DNA of 49,253 bases from Methanobrevibacter sp. (GTDB taxonomy: Archaea > Methanobacteriota > Methanobacteria > Methanobacteriales > Methanobacteriaceae), in NCBI RefSeq assembly GCF_015062935.1, contig NZ_SUTM01000021.1, forward strand, positions 1 to 49,253. The letters are read 5' to 3'. Both the position numbers and the translations under genes were made by a program. Every line of letters begins with the position of its first letter. The stretch's first letter is position 1. Shown here piece after piece: positions 1-7,998 of this stretch. Under the pieces are notes generated by a model. That model had not been told where the DNA came from. It did not search any database and saw nothing but the letters and a program-made list of their open reading frames with translations.

Positions 1-50
1 GATTTGACTTAAAACTGAGGTATTGGGATGAGGACAATGCGATTTTCTAA
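1..50 (+). CDS. 3' end of a repeated gene (putative transposase), truncated by the window edge
   Basis: Reading from base 3, the frame gives FDLKLRYWDEDNAIF followed by TAA at 48-50. The minus strand at the other edge encodes FDLKLKYWDEDNAFY followed by TAA, so these are the C-termini of two paralogous proteins. The DNA similarity continues about 27 bp past both stop codons and ends at the same point, which is what one expects at the end of an insertion sequence rather than of an ordinary gene duplicate. The protein family cannot be told from 15 residues, so 'transposase' is an inference from the repeat behaviour only. Confidence 0.45.
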   Translation, partial: FDLKLRYWDEDNAIF

Positions 51-77
51 AAATCACTTAAGTTTTTGAAAGTGCCT
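1..77 (+). repeat. Terminal repeat copy 1 (probable insertion sequence end)
   Basis: Bases 1-77 match the reverse complement of 49179-49253 with a few substitutions and one 3-base gap near the outer end. The match covers the last 16 codons of an ORF plus about 27 bp of 3' flank and stops after GTGCCT. Beyond that the two flanks differ. The sharp boundary suggests the element terminus is at or near base 77. Confidence 0.6.
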
Positions 78-147
78 AAAAAAGGTATTATTTAAATAAG
101 ATTTATAATATACCTATAAATGAATAAAATAATATTTGGTGAATTTT

Positions 148-1857
148 GTGTATTGGTTTTTAGTAATACTTACTTTTCTTTTGGCCAGCATAAAAACTGA
201 AAAGCCTAAAAAATATCAAAAGGTTTCAGTAATTATTCCGGCATACAACGAAGAGGCAACCGTAGCCAAAGTGGTTGAGGTTATCAAGAAAGTGTCGTTT
301 GTAGATGAAATCGTCGTTGTTAATGACGGGTCAAGCGACAATACTGAAGCTGAAGCTCTAAAAGCAGGAGCGGTTGTAATCAACCATGAAGTCAATAAAG
401 GAAAAGGTGAAGCTTTATATACAGGATATACTCAGATTGACTGTGATATCATAGCTTTCATTGACGCTGATATCTACAATCTGACATCACAAAAAGTTGA
501 AGCCATGATCAGGCCTATCCTTGACGGTAAAACAGACATTACTAAAACCAAATTTGCCCGTGAAAGCGGTCGTGTTACAGAACTTACTGCAAAACCGCTG
601 TTAAACTTTTTCTTCCCTGAAATTTCATTTGAACAGCCTTTAAGCGGTCAGTTTGCAGCACGTAAGGAAATCTTAAAAAGAATTAATTTTGAAAAGGACT
701 ACGGTGTAGACGTAGGAATCGTTATTGACGCTGATGTTTTGGGAATTTCCATTATGGAAGTCGACATTGGTGCAATTCAACATGACATGTCTCCATTGGC
801 TGACTTGAATCTGATGGCTAATGAGGTTGTAAGAACAATAATAAATCGTGCCAACAAATACGGTAGGGTAACCATGATTGATGACATCGGTTACTACATC
901 AGGATGGCCATTGTCGGATTATCACTTATAATCCTCGGACTGTTTACAATATTCTTTGTTAAATTCGTCCCTATGTTTATAGCTATACTGATTGGAATTA
1001 TCGGAATTATAATAGCGGTATTTTACATGGCTAAAGTCATCATCCAGTCCATCGTGATATTCAGGAAGAATTCGAAGGGAAACCTGCTGAAATCCTTCAT
1101 TAAGATTCATTTCCCTATGATTATTTCAATAATCATACTTCTTCTGATGATTTCAACATTCATCGGTGCGGCCCACTTTGAAAACGGTGTGCTGTCCGTT
1201 GAACCAAATTCAAGAAACCTAATTATTTATGCCGACAACAGCCCAAGAGACACTGCCATTTCAGTCAGAGGACCATTTACTATTGATGCTGCGATTGAAA
1301 ACGAATCATCTGAAATAAGAATGCCTTCGGATGCCATGATGACGCTGGGAATTAAGACAAATGATACAATGGTAATAAACGATGAAATTTACACCATTAA
1401 TGACACCCGTCCTGGTGAGCAGGACATTATCAGATTGCCAAGTGATGCAAGAAAGGCCTTGGATGTGCAGACCGAATCAGTTATACAGAACAGCCGTCTG
1501 AAAGAAATATTTGAAGGTGTTGGTGTTCTTCACAATATCGGAATCGGAAACAACACTACAATAGAAAAACTAACCATTTCCGCAAGGGACAAGGATGCAT
1601 GCAACTTTGAGGTTTTCCTAGACAACCAGTCAATAGCATCTTCATTTGGAATATTCAGAGACAATTCGACATATGACATTTCAATCAACGATGAGGTTGT
1701 AAAGTCAGTTACATACAACAACAAAACCTTTGATGACTGCAATTTCACTTATGGAGACCATGAAATCAGAGTTGAATTTGTTGACAGAAACAACACATCA
1801 ATAAAACAGTTTGTAAGGTCCGATCAGGGCAATTTCTTAAATCTATACCTTGAATAA
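148..1857 (+). CDS. Family 2 glycosyltransferase with membrane anchor and extracytoplasmic C-terminal domain
   Basis: The N-terminal 230 residues form a GT-A glycosyltransferase of the GT2 / dolichol-phosphate-sugar synthase kind. Visible motifs are VSVIIPAYNEE, VVNDGSSDNT, NKGKGEAL, the DADIY metal-binding motif and QPLSGQFAARKEIL, the last as in glucosyl-phosphoglycerate and polyprenyl-phosphate transferases. Two hydrophobic helices follow at about 260-310 and another at about 330-350. The last roughly 220 residues are hydrophilic and probably face outside. They hold two similar half-units (IRMPSDAMMTLGI and IRLPSDARKALDV). Start choice: GGTGA at 138-142 is 5 nt from GTG 148, which is better than the in-frame TTG 136 or GTG 139. 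It stands alone and converges on mmp11. The sugar and acceptor are unknown; a role in cell-envelope or lipid glycosylation is likely. Confidence 0.75.
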   Translation: MYWFLVILTFLLASIKTEKPKKYQKVSVIIPAYNEEATVAKVVEVIKKVSFVDEIVVVNDGSSDNTEAEALKAGAVVINHEVNKGKGEALYTGYTQIDCDIIAFIDADIYNLTSQKVEAMIRPILDGKTDITKTKFARESGRVTELTAKPLLNFFFPEISFEQPLSGQFAARKEILKRINFEKDYGVDVGIVIDADVLGISIMEVDIGAIQHDMSPLADLNLMANEVVRTIINRANKYGRVTMIDDIGYYIRMAIVGLSLIILGLFTIFFVKFVPMFIAILIGIIGIIIAVFYMAKVIIQSIVIFRKNSKGNLLKSFIKIHFPMIISIIILLLMISTFIGAAHFENGVLSVEPNSRNLIIYADNSPRDTAISVRGPFTIDAAIENESSEIRMPSDAMMTLGIKTNDTMVINDEIYTINDTRPGEQDIIRLPSDARKALDVQTESVIQNSRLKEIFEGVGVLHNIGIGNNTTIEKLTISARDKDACNFEVFLDNQSIASSFGIFRDNSTYDISINDEVVKSVTYNNKTFDDCNFTYGDHEIRVEFVDRNNTSIKQFVRSDQGNFLNLYLE

Positions 1858-1879
1858 TACTTTAAAAAAAATAGTTAAA

Positions 1880-1903
1880 AATCTAAGATGTTAATCTTAG
1901 ATT
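1880..1903. terminator. Bidirectional stem-loop terminator between convergent genes
   Basis: A perfect 10-bp inverted repeat (AATCTAAGAT / ATCTTAGATT) encloses a GTTA loop. It is preceded by an A tract and followed by a T tract, so either strand reads as a hairpin plus U-run. It lies between the glycosyltransferase stop and the mmp11 stop. Confidence 0.75.
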
Positions 1904-2840
1904 ATTTTTTGTCATAAGCTTTAACAGCTTCTTCAACATCGTTGTAAAGACCTAAAGCTGCTAGAGCACCAACTTTTCCTTGTTCGCCTGTAACGGCAAT
2001 CAAAGGAATGTTTAATTCTTCTGCAACACTTTCTGCAGTTTCAACATCCATCATACCTGATTTTGTGGCAATTGAATACTCCCTTAATTTTTCAGGAATC
2101 TCCAAACCTTCCAAAATAGCTATCGCTGTTTTATCGGATAATGTATCCCTTTTGAGAATTTCAATAACCCTGTCGATTAAATCCTGCTTTTTGGATTGCT
2201 CAACTGCGAATGTTAATGCAATAGAAACACAATTTTGAGTTTTGTGAGGATTATGAGGGTACAGTTGAACAATAATATGGTCAAGGTACTCAAAGCCTTC
2301 GCCTGCAAGCTCAACACCTAAGTTATGAGCCATTGTCCATGTAGCACCGGCATCCTTTGTATCTGTATCATCAACACCGATAACAACTTTTTCAAGTTTA
2401 GGAGTTACAACAGTTGCCTTTCCGGCTTTAGATCCTCCACCGACTTCAATGAGCTCCACATATTTTACGCCTTCGCCCATTCCTCTGCACATTCCGGCTC
2501 CAACACCTGCACCGGCAAGTCCGGCATGAGTTACCTTTACCTCATCGCCGTCTATAACAATTTCATCTATTCCGGCTGCATTGAAACTAGCTTTTAAATC
2601 AAGAGGTGCTGAACCTACATGACAGGAGTAAACATGCTTATTTCCATCACGATAAGCTGAATCTATTAACTCTGAATTGTTTCTGTATTGATTTAACAAC
2701 CAATGAGACCCAGAAATGCATGGATGGTATTCTACGATTTCCACCTTGTCGCCGTCAACCATAGTCAATACCTTTTCATATGGTGCAATCCATGGGTCTT
2801 GGAATTTTTCTCTTAATTCGTTTGGTTTTAAAATTTCCAT
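1902..2840 (-). CDS. Methanogenesis marker protein 11 (TiaS-like DUF1743 domain)
   Basis: 312 residues from ATG 2840. The GVDDTDTKDAGATW stretch at about 155-168 is the nucleotide-binding signature shared with TiaS, the tRNA-Ile2 agmatinylcytidine synthetase. The Gly-rich AGLAGAGVGAGMCRGMGEG block before it and the overall length fit the methanogen-restricted marker 11 family, which is universal in methanogens and of unknown biochemical function. A GTG at 2873 would give 11 more residues but overlaps ribH by 25 bp, so the ATG 8 bp after the ribH stop is preferred. It is the last gene of the leu-rib cluster and ends in a shared terminator. Confidence 0.85.
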   Translation of the reverse strand: MEILKPNELREKFQDPWIAPYEKVLTMVDGDKVEIVEYHPCISGSHWLLNQYRNNSELIDSAYRDGNKHVYSCHVGSAPLDLKASFNAAGIDEIVIDGDEVKVTHAGLAGAGVGAGMCRGMGEGVKYVELIEVGGGSKAGKATVVTPKLEKVVIGVDDTDTKDAGATWTMAHNLGVELAGEGFEYLDHIIVQLYPHNPHKTQNCVSIALTFAVEQSKKQDLIDRVIEILKRDTLSDKTAIAILEGLEIPEKLREYSIATKSGMMDVETAESVAEELNIPLIAVTGEQGKVGALAALGLYNDVEEAVKAYDKK

Positions 2841-2848
2841 ATAATCAT

Positions 2849-3265
2849 CTAAATTTCTTTTAATCTGTCGCACATTTTAATAGCTGCTTCAACTGCACTT
2901 TTTGCGTTTTTAACACGTCTGTGAGCATCGAGTCTGGTCATTCCAGGACCTGTAATTCCAAGTGCTACTGGAGTATCATATTCAAGTGCTAAATCTGCGA
3001 TTTTACGGGAAGCGTGCTGTGCTACAATTTGATCGTGGTCGGTTGCGCCTTCGATTACAGCGCCTAAAGTGATGATAGCGTCATATTCGTCTTTTTGTAA
3101 TAATTTTTTAATTACAAGAGGCATATCGAATACACCAGGTACAGCTACCACTTTAGTAATTTCACAATCTCTATTTTTAGCTTCCGCTTTAGCCAATTCT
3201 AACATCATTTGAGTTATATCATAATTAAATTCTGCAACAACTGCTGCAATTTCATATTTTACCAT
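2849..3265 (-). CDS. ribH: 6,7-dimethyl-8-ribityllumazine synthase
   Basis: 138 residues, the usual size for archaeal lumazine synthase. The enzyme condenses 5-amino-6-ribitylaminouracil with dihydroxybutanone phosphate to give the riboflavin precursor. Diagnostic segments are the EFN substrate-binding site at 12-14, VPGVFDMPL at 42-50, LGAVIEGATDHDQIV at about 67-81 with the conserved His77, and PVALGITG with downstream Arg116-117 for phosphate binding. In a methanogen this pathway feeds both FMN/FAD and the deazaflavin F420, so a leucine operon neighbour is not an obvious partner. It sits 22 bp downstream of the 37-residue membrane peptide gene and 8 bp upstream of mmp11. Confidence 0.92.
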   Translation of the reverse strand: MVKYEIAAVVAEFNYDITQMMLELAKAEAKNRDCEITKVVAVPGVFDMPLVIKKLLQKDEYDAIITLGAVIEGATDHDQIVAQHASRKIADLALEYDTPVALGITGPGMTRLDAHRRVKNAKSAVEAAIKMCDRLKEI

Positions 3266-3287
3266 TTTATCTACCTCGTTTTTTTAA

Positions 3288-3401
3288 TTAAGCTCCACCG
3301 CTGAATATAATGAGAAGGAAACCAGCTACCCCACTAACTACCATAATGAATATGATAAAAAGTGCTGCCAATTGCATTCTAGTTAATTTTTTGAAATTCA
3401 T
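3288..3401 (-). CDS. 37-residue single-pass membrane peptide between leuB and ribH
   Basis: This ORF starts at ATG 3399-3401 and ends with TAA at 3288-3290. The product begins MNFKKLTRMQLAALFIIFIM and continues as a hydrophobic helix, ending SGGA. A good ribosome binding site (GGAG, complement of 3410-3413) precedes it. The gene is exactly in step with its operon, filling the gap between leuB and ribH on the same strand. The basic N terminus followed by one transmembrane segment predicts an inner-face-in orientation. No function is recognised. Its strong SD and fit in the operon argue that it is real. Confidence 0.7.
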   Translation of the reverse strand: MNFKKLTRMQLAALFIIFIMVVSGVAGFLLIIFSGGA

Positions 3402-3421
3402 TCGTTTGTCTCCTATATTTT

Positions 3422-4429
3422 TTATAAATTATTTTTAACCGCTTCGGCAACTTCCATTGTAGAAGCATTACCACCCAAATCACCGGTTAAAATATTAGCA
3501 TCAGTTAAAACTTTTAAAATTGCTTTATCGAATTTATCGGCTGCTTCAGACTCTCCAATGTATCTAAGCATCATTATTGATGACAGCATCATTGCTATAG
3601 GATTTGCAATTCCCTTACCTGCAATGTCCGGTGCTGAACCGTGGACAGGTTCAAACAATGCAGCATCCTCACCAATATTTGCAGAAGGAATCAGACCCAG
3701 TCCTCCAACAAGCCCCGCTCCTTCATCGGATAGAATGTCTCCGAAAAGGTTTGTGGTAACGATGACTTCAAAGCTTTCAGGCTGTGTAATAAGATACATT
3801 GCTGTTGCATCCACATAAAAGTCCTCGGTTGCAATATCCGGATAATCATCTGCAACTTCATAGAAAATTTCCTTAAACAGACCGTCACTTTTCTTCAATA
3901 CATTAGCTTTATGAACAGCTGTAACTTTAGATTTATTATTTTCAACTGCATAATTGAATGCATAGTCAATAATACGCTTTTCAGCTTCTCTTGTAATGAT
4001 ACGTCTTGCAACTGCACCTTCATCAGTGAATTCCTCTTCATCCGCTATATACATGCCTTCTGTATTTTCACGGACAATCATAAAATCAATGTCATCTGAA
4101 AGTGAATTGGTATTCGGATATGCTTTTACAGGCCTTAAATTAGCAAACATTTTCATTTCCTGACGTATCTTAACAATAACGTCAGCTGCAGTTTCGCCTG
4201 CCGCACCGAATAAACATGCATCTGCATTACGTATAATCTCTAAGGTTTGCGCTGGAAGTGCAGTGCCTGTTTTTTCTAGGCATTCGTCGCCAGCTTCACC
4301 ATAAACATAATCAAAATCAATACCTAAACTATCAAGAACAAAAAGTGTAGCTTCCATTACTTCCCTGCCTATTCCGTCACCGGGAACAATAGCTATCTGA
4401 TATCTATCTTTTGTTTTTGAGGTACTCAA
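3422..4429 (-). CDS. leuB: 3-isopropylmalate dehydrogenase (possible homoisocitrate dehydrogenase activity)
   Basis: 335 residues of the isocitrate/isopropylmalate dehydrogenase family. Motifs are IAIVPGDGIGREVMEA at the N terminus, MIVRENTEGMYIADEEE, the substrate/metal region DATAMYLITQP and NLFGDILSDEGAGLVGGLGL, and the NAD-binding HGSAPDIAGKGIANP near the C terminus. It oxidatively decarboxylates 3-isopropylmalate. Methanogens also carry an AksF paralogue for coenzyme B synthesis; linkage to leuC-leuD with an IPM-type small subunit favours leucine synthesis. Start: TTG 4429, preceded at 5 nt by AGGTGG inside the leuD coding sequence, giving a 26-bp overlap and probable translational coupling. 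Confidence 0.85.
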   Translation of the reverse strand: MSTSKTKDRYQIAIVPGDGIGREVMEATLFVLDSLGIDFDYVYGEAGDECLEKTGTALPAQTLEIIRNADACLFGAAGETAADVIVKIRQEMKMFANLRPVKAYPNTNSLSDDIDFMIVRENTEGMYIADEEEFTDEGAVARRIITREAEKRIIDYAFNYAVENNKSKVTAVHKANVLKKSDGLFKEIFYEVADDYPDIATEDFYVDATAMYLITQPESFEVIVTTNLFGDILSDEGAGLVGGLGLIPSANIGEDAALFEPVHGSAPDIAGKGIANPIAMMLSSIMMLRYIGESEAADKFDKAILKVLTDANILTGDLGGNASTMEVAEAVKNNL

Positions 4430-4883
4430 TCAAACCACCTTGCTGTAAAATTTCTAACATGAACGGAGGTAATTTTTTAAATGTTACTGATTCTCCATTT
4501 TTATTGGTAATTATACCCTTTTCCATGTCAACTTCTATTTCTTCTTGATTTTCAACTAATTCTGTAATTCCTGGAGCTTCAAGAAGTGGAACACCTACAT
4601 TTGTAGCATTTCGGTAAAATATTCTTGCAAAGGACTCGGCAATGACGGCGGAAACTCCAACACCTTTAAGTGCAATAGGTGCATGTTCACGTGATGATCC
4701 GCAGCCGAAATTTCTTCCTGCGACTATGAAATCGCCTTTTTTGCATTTACTGTTAAAGTCTGCGTCCAGTCCTTCCATGCAGTGCTGGGCCAGTCTTTCT
4801 TCATCTGTATAGATTAAATATCTTCCCGGAACAATGATGTCCGTATCAATATCATCGCCAAATTTCCATGCTGTTCCTTTCAC
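4404..4883 (-). CDS. leuD: 3-isopropylmalate dehydratase small subunit
   Basis: 159 residues, the normal length for the archaeal small (swivel) subunit. It carries [16 protein letters not shown] at 11-26 and the [10 protein letters not shown] signature at 60-69. The loop reads YLIY at 22-25. In methanogens an Arg-bearing YLRT loop marks the homoaconitase (AksE) type and a YLVY-like loop marks the isopropylmalate type, so this one fits leucine synthesis. GTG 4883 is used, with GGAGTGA at 4888-4894 overlapping the leuC stop and 4 nt of spacing. It works as a heterodimer with the large subunit encoded just upstream. Confidence 0.87.
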   Translation of the reverse strand: MKGTAWKFGDDIDTDIIVPGRYLIYTDEERLAQHCMEGLDADFNSKCKKGDFIVAGRNFGCGSSREHAPIALKGVGVSAVIAESFARIFYRNATNVGVPLLEAPGITELVENQEEIEVDMEKGIITNKNGESVTFKKLPPFMLEILQQGGLIEYLKNKR

Positions 4884-4887
4884 AATA

Positions 4888-6132
4888 TCACTCCGGTGCC
4901 ACTATTCTTCCTTCAATAGCTGAAGCCGCAGCTACAGCCGCTGAAGCCAAATACACTTTTCCGTCCGGTGAACCTTGCCTGCCTTTAAAGTTTCTGTTTG
5001 AAGTGGAAAGGCTTACTTCTCCAGGACCAATAATTCCGGTGTGTCCTCCAAGACATGGACCGCAGCACGGAGCGGATACGAGCGCTCCTGCATCAACGAA
5101 TATTTTAAGCAAACCTTCATCAAGAGCCTTTGAGTAAACTTCTTTTGATGCCGGAATAACCAGCATTCTTGTGCCTTTAGCTACCTTTTTACCTTTAAGG
5201 ATTTTTGCGGCCTGCCTTAAGTCTTCCAATCTTCCGTTGGTGCATGAACCTAAAAATACCTGATCCAGTTCCTGGTCAACTTCACTTACCGGACGTACAT
5301 TATCAACGTTATGAGGACAAGCGACCTGAGGTTCCAAGTCACTGACATCAATATCAATTATATTAAGAGACGGGGAATCCAAGTCGGTTTTATATACTTT
5401 ATATGATTTTTTTGAGCGGTTTTCTACATAGTCTATTGTCTTTTTGTCAGGTTCAACCAAACCTGTTTTTCCGCCCATTTCAATGGCCATGTTGCATAAT
5501 ACCATCCTGTCGGATACGCTCATGGCACTTACGGTTTCACCGGCAAACTCACAGGCCTTGTATGTTGAACCGTCAACGCTGACCTGACCGATAATGTGTA
5601 AAATTACATCCTTTGCATAAACATTTTCCCCTAGTTTTCCGGTGATTTCAAACCTGTTGGTTTCAGGGACCTTAAACCATAAATTGCCTTCAGAAAAGAC
5701 CATTGCCATGTCAGTTGAACCGATACCGGTAGCAAATGCTCCTAAAGCACCATGGGTACAGGTATGTGAATCTGCTCCAACAATTACCTCACCAGGTACA
5801 ACATGACCCAGTTCAGGAAGTATCTGATGACAAACTCCCGCATTAACATCATAAAAATGTTCAATGCCCTGTTTTTTAACAAACTCTCTCATTAAAATAT
5901 GATTGTTGGCTGAATCAATTGAATCTGCCGGAACCTGATGGTCGAAGGGAATGACTATTTTTGATGGGTCCCAAACTTTTTCAGTCCCAATTTTTTCAAA
6001 AGATTCTACTGAAAGAGGTCCTGTTAAATCATGTGTCATTGCTACGTCAATATTTGCTATAACTATATCTCCGGCTTCAACTTCATCCTTGCCGGATGCT
6101 CTGGCTAATATTTTTTCTGACATTGTTGGCAT
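4888..6132 (-). CDS. leuC: 3-isopropylmalate dehydratase large subunit (aconitase family)
   Basis: 414 residues with the aconitase-fold iron-sulfur signature: GSCTNG with Cys near residue 295 and CCGPCLG with two further ligand Cys near 355 and 358. [20 protein letters not shown] in the first third is the substrate-site block. With LeuD it isomerises 2- and 3-isopropylmalate. It is the first gene of the minus-strand leuC-leuD-leuB cluster. ATG 6132 is chosen because AGAGG lies 8 nt upstream; an internal ATG at 6123 would lose three residues. The intergenic region upstream is very AT-rich and holds the divergent promoters for this operon and the DUF2264 gene. Confidence 0.87.
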   Translation of the reverse strand: MPTMSEKILARASGKDEVEAGDIVIANIDVAMTHDLTGPLSVESFEKIGTEKVWDPSKIVIPFDHQVPADSIDSANNHILMREFVKKQGIEHFYDVNAGVCHQILPELGHVVPGEVIVGADSHTCTHGALGAFATGIGSTDMAMVFSEGNLWFKVPETNRFEITGKLGENVYAKDVILHIIGQVSVDGSTYKACEFAGETVSAMSVSDRMVLCNMAIEMGGKTGLVEPDKKTIDYVENRSKKSYKVYKTDLDSPSLNIIDIDVSDLEPQVACPHNVDNVRPVSEVDQELDQVFLGSCTNGRLEDLRQAAKILKGKKVAKGTRMLVIPASKEVYSKALDEGLLKIFVDAGALVSAPCCGPCLGGHTGIIGPGEVSLSTSNRNFKGRQGSPDGKVYLASAAVAAASAIEGRIVAPE

Positions 6133-6227
6133 ATTTTTAACCTCTTAATAATGATAATTATATGTATTTTATAAAATATATAAGTTGTTTTATTTTAGAA
6201 AAAAATCAATTTTTTAAAAATTTTAAA

Positions 6228-6235
6228 TTTATATA
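6228..6235 (+). promoter_or_regulatory. TATA box for the DUF2264 gene; implies a leaderless mRNA
   Basis: TTTATATA at 6228-6235 is centred about 26 bp before ATG 6258, the usual archaeal TATA-to-start-site distance. No purine-rich ribosome binding site precedes the ATG (CCAAAATAATATC), so transcription probably begins at or next to the start codon. Confidence 0.5.
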
Positions 6236-6257
6236 TAATGTATGCCAAAATAATATC

Positions 6258-7463
6258 ATGAGCTCATTTTTGAATAAACTAAGAAAAAAGGAAGAACCTA
6301 TTATAGAAGAACAAGGCCCTGTTTGGGATGATAGGATTTTCTGGGTTTCAACATTACAAAAAATGACTTTTCCAGTTTTGAATAATCTATCAAAAGGATC
6401 ATTAAGGAAAAACATGCCTTATGAATCCCCTAGTCTTGAAGGTCAAAAATTTTCATACCTTGAGGCTTTTGCACGAGTATTCAACGGAATTGCACCATGG
6501 TTAGAGTTAGGACCGGATAGCTCAGAGGAAGGAATTGTTCGTGAAAAATACATTCAGATGACAAAGAAAGCTATCTCAAATGCAGTTAATCCCAACAATA
6601 ACGATTACATTTTTGTAGTTGAACCGAAACAGTCTTTAGTTGATGTCGCTCTATTTGCTCAGGGATTACTCAGGGCTAAAAATCAGATTTGGCTCAATTT
6701 ACAAATGGATGATCAGGCAAGGATTATCCGTGAGCTTAAAAATACAAGAGTAATCGCACCTTATGAAAATCACTGGTTATTATTTACATCCATGATTGAA
6801 GCTGCTCTTTTGGAATTTACAGGAGAATGTGACAAAGAGCGTTTAAGTTATGGTGTTCGAAAATTCAGAGATGAATTATATATGGGAGACGGAATCTATT
6901 CAGATGGAGAAAGCTTTACATCCGGTTACTTCAACAGTATGGTAATTCATCCGATGCTTAATGATATTTTAAAAGTAATGAGAAAATACGGAATAAACGA
7001 CGGTGAGTTTTTGGATGTGCAGCTGATGAGATCATCAAGATTAGCATCACAGCTGGAAAGAACAATATCACCTGAAGGAACCTATCCGCTTATAGGAAGC
7101 TGTATGGGATACCGCTGCGGAATTTTCCATTTACTTTCACAGGCCGCACTATTGAAAATACTGCCAAGAAACATCAATCCAGCACAGGTCAGGTCTGCAC
7201 TGACAGCAGTTCTGAAAAAGCAGTTCGGTGAAAATCAAAACTTCTCAAGCAGTGGATGGTTGATTCTTGGATTGAACGGTTCACAAACCGACATTGCGGA
7301 AAATGATATCAACACAGGCAGTCTTTACTTCTGCTGCACAATATTTGTAGCATTAGGATTGGATGCCAATGACGCATTCTGGACTGCTCCGTTTGCAGAA
7401 TGGACCAGCATACAGGCATGGAACGGACATCCACTACAAAAAGATCAATCAATTGATTTTTAA
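6258..7463 (+). CDS. DUF2264 family protein
   Basis: 401 residues from ATG 6258. The upstream in-frame ATG 6162 lies in AT-rich promoter sequence and would sit before the TATA box, so it is rejected. The segment FWVSTLQKMTFPVLNNLSKG followed by LEAFARVFNGIAPWLEL is typical of DUF2264, a family with a predicted (alpha/alpha) barrel often placed near carbohydrate-active enzymes. No signal peptide is seen, so it is probably cytoplasmic. No catalytic residues can be assigned. It is a single-gene unit, divergent from leuC and followed by T-rich tracts. Confidence 0.75.
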   Translation: MSSFLNKLRKKEEPIIEEQGPVWDDRIFWVSTLQKMTFPVLNNLSKGSLRKNMPYESPSLEGQKFSYLEAFARVFNGIAPWLELGPDSSEEGIVREKYIQMTKKAISNAVNPNNNDYIFVVEPKQSLVDVALFAQGLLRAKNQIWLNLQMDDQARIIRELKNTRVIAPYENHWLLFTSMIEAALLEFTGECDKERLSYGVRKFRDELYMGDGIYSDGESFTSGYFNSMVIHPMLNDILKVMRKYGINDGEFLDVQLMRSSRLASQLERTISPEGTYPLIGSCMGYRCGIFHLLSQAALLKILPRNINPAQVRSALTAVLKKQFGENQNFSSSGWLILGLNGSQTDIAENDINTGSLYFCCTIFVALGLDANDAFWTAPFAEWTSIQAWNGHPLQKDQSIDF

Positions 7464-7521
7464 ATTCTTTTTTTATTTTTTATTATAATCTTATTTTTTA
7501 AAAAAAGCATTTTAATAAAAG

Positions 7522-7542
7522 TAGGGTTAAAAATAAACCCTA
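7522..7542 (+). terminator. Stem-loop downstream of the DUF2264 gene
   Basis: TAGGGTT and AACCCTA form a perfect 7-bp stem around an AAAAATA loop, about 60 bp after the stop codon. T-rich tracts at 7465-7500 come before rather than after it, so termination may occur at those tracts instead. Confidence 0.35.
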
Positions 7543-7643
7543 ACAATTATTAATTTGGAAACCAAATTGAATTTCCATACACAACTATTATTAAATTTAT
7601 TTTTTTAATATAAATAATTTGATATTAAATTAAAAAGTAATAC

Positions 7644-7651
7644 TTTATATA
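7644..7651 (+). promoter_or_regulatory. TATA box upstream of the micro-ORF
   Basis: TTTATATA at 7644-7651 would place a start site near 7673. That gives a leader of about 90 nt before the micro-ORF, which includes the second copy of the direct repeat and the SD hairpin. Confidence 0.4.
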
Positions 7652-7742
7652 TTATAAGTAATAATTATGTAGTACTGGAACTGATAAAAATTCACTAAAA
7701 TTAGGAGCTTCCAAATTGATAAAATACACAACTAAATTTTAT

Positions 7743-7756
7743 CCTCCTAAAGGAGG
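7743..7756 (+). promoter_or_regulatory. Ribosome binding site buried in a CCTCC/GGAGG hairpin
   Basis: CCTCCTAAAGGAGG is a perfect palindrome. In RNA the CCUCC at 7743-7747 can pair with the GGAGG Shine-Dalgarno at 7752-7756 across a UAAA loop, hiding the ribosome binding site of the ORF that begins at 7764. The left arm is itself identical to the 16S anti-SD core. Confidence 0.55.
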
Positions 7757-7763
7757 TGGATTG

Positions 7764-7841
7764 ATGGTAGAAATGCTTTTTGACTGCATTATTTTTTTAG
7801 TGGTCACATATATTCCATGCTACTATAAGCATAAGATATAA
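7764..7841 (+). CDS. 25-residue hydrophobic micropeptide (type I toxin-like or leader peptide)
   Basis: ATG 7764 to TAA 7839-7841 encodes MVEMLFDCIIFLVVTYIPCY followed by YKHKI. It is one membrane-spanning segment with two Cys and a short basic tail, the general build of small membrane toxins or regulatory peptides. The ribosome binding site GGAGGTG, 6-7 nt upstream, is the strongest in the window, yet lies in a hairpin. The 3' end of the ORF pairs with downstream RNA (7822-7830 with 7881-7889). No family is recognised. The strong, structurally masked SD is the main argument that it is translated. Confidence 0.45.
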   Translation: MVEMLFDCIIFLVVTYIPCYYKHKI

Positions 7842-7978
7842 AGGCATTTCTGATTAATCTTTCAAAATGAATCAAAGCCAGCTTATAGTTTTCAAAGTGA
7901 TGGCTTAGTTTTACAAAAAAATAAGTTTAGCTGGAATTTTAATGTGTTGCATTCTTTGTGCAATTGAAAACATTAATC

Positions 7979-7998
7979 TAGGCAAAAACCATTGCCTA
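7979..7998 (-). terminator. Stem-loop downstream of the AmrS-like gene
   Basis: TAGGCAA and TTGCCTA form a perfect 7-bp stem with a 6-nt loop, 9 bp beyond the stop codon of the minus-strand radical SAM gene. It could also end a plus-strand transcript from the micro-ORF locus. Confidence 0.45.

Noticed and set aside
6162-6257. Longer N terminus for the DUF2264 protein
   Set aside because: The extra 32 codons cover the TATA box and AT-rich promoter; family similarity begins after ATG 6258.
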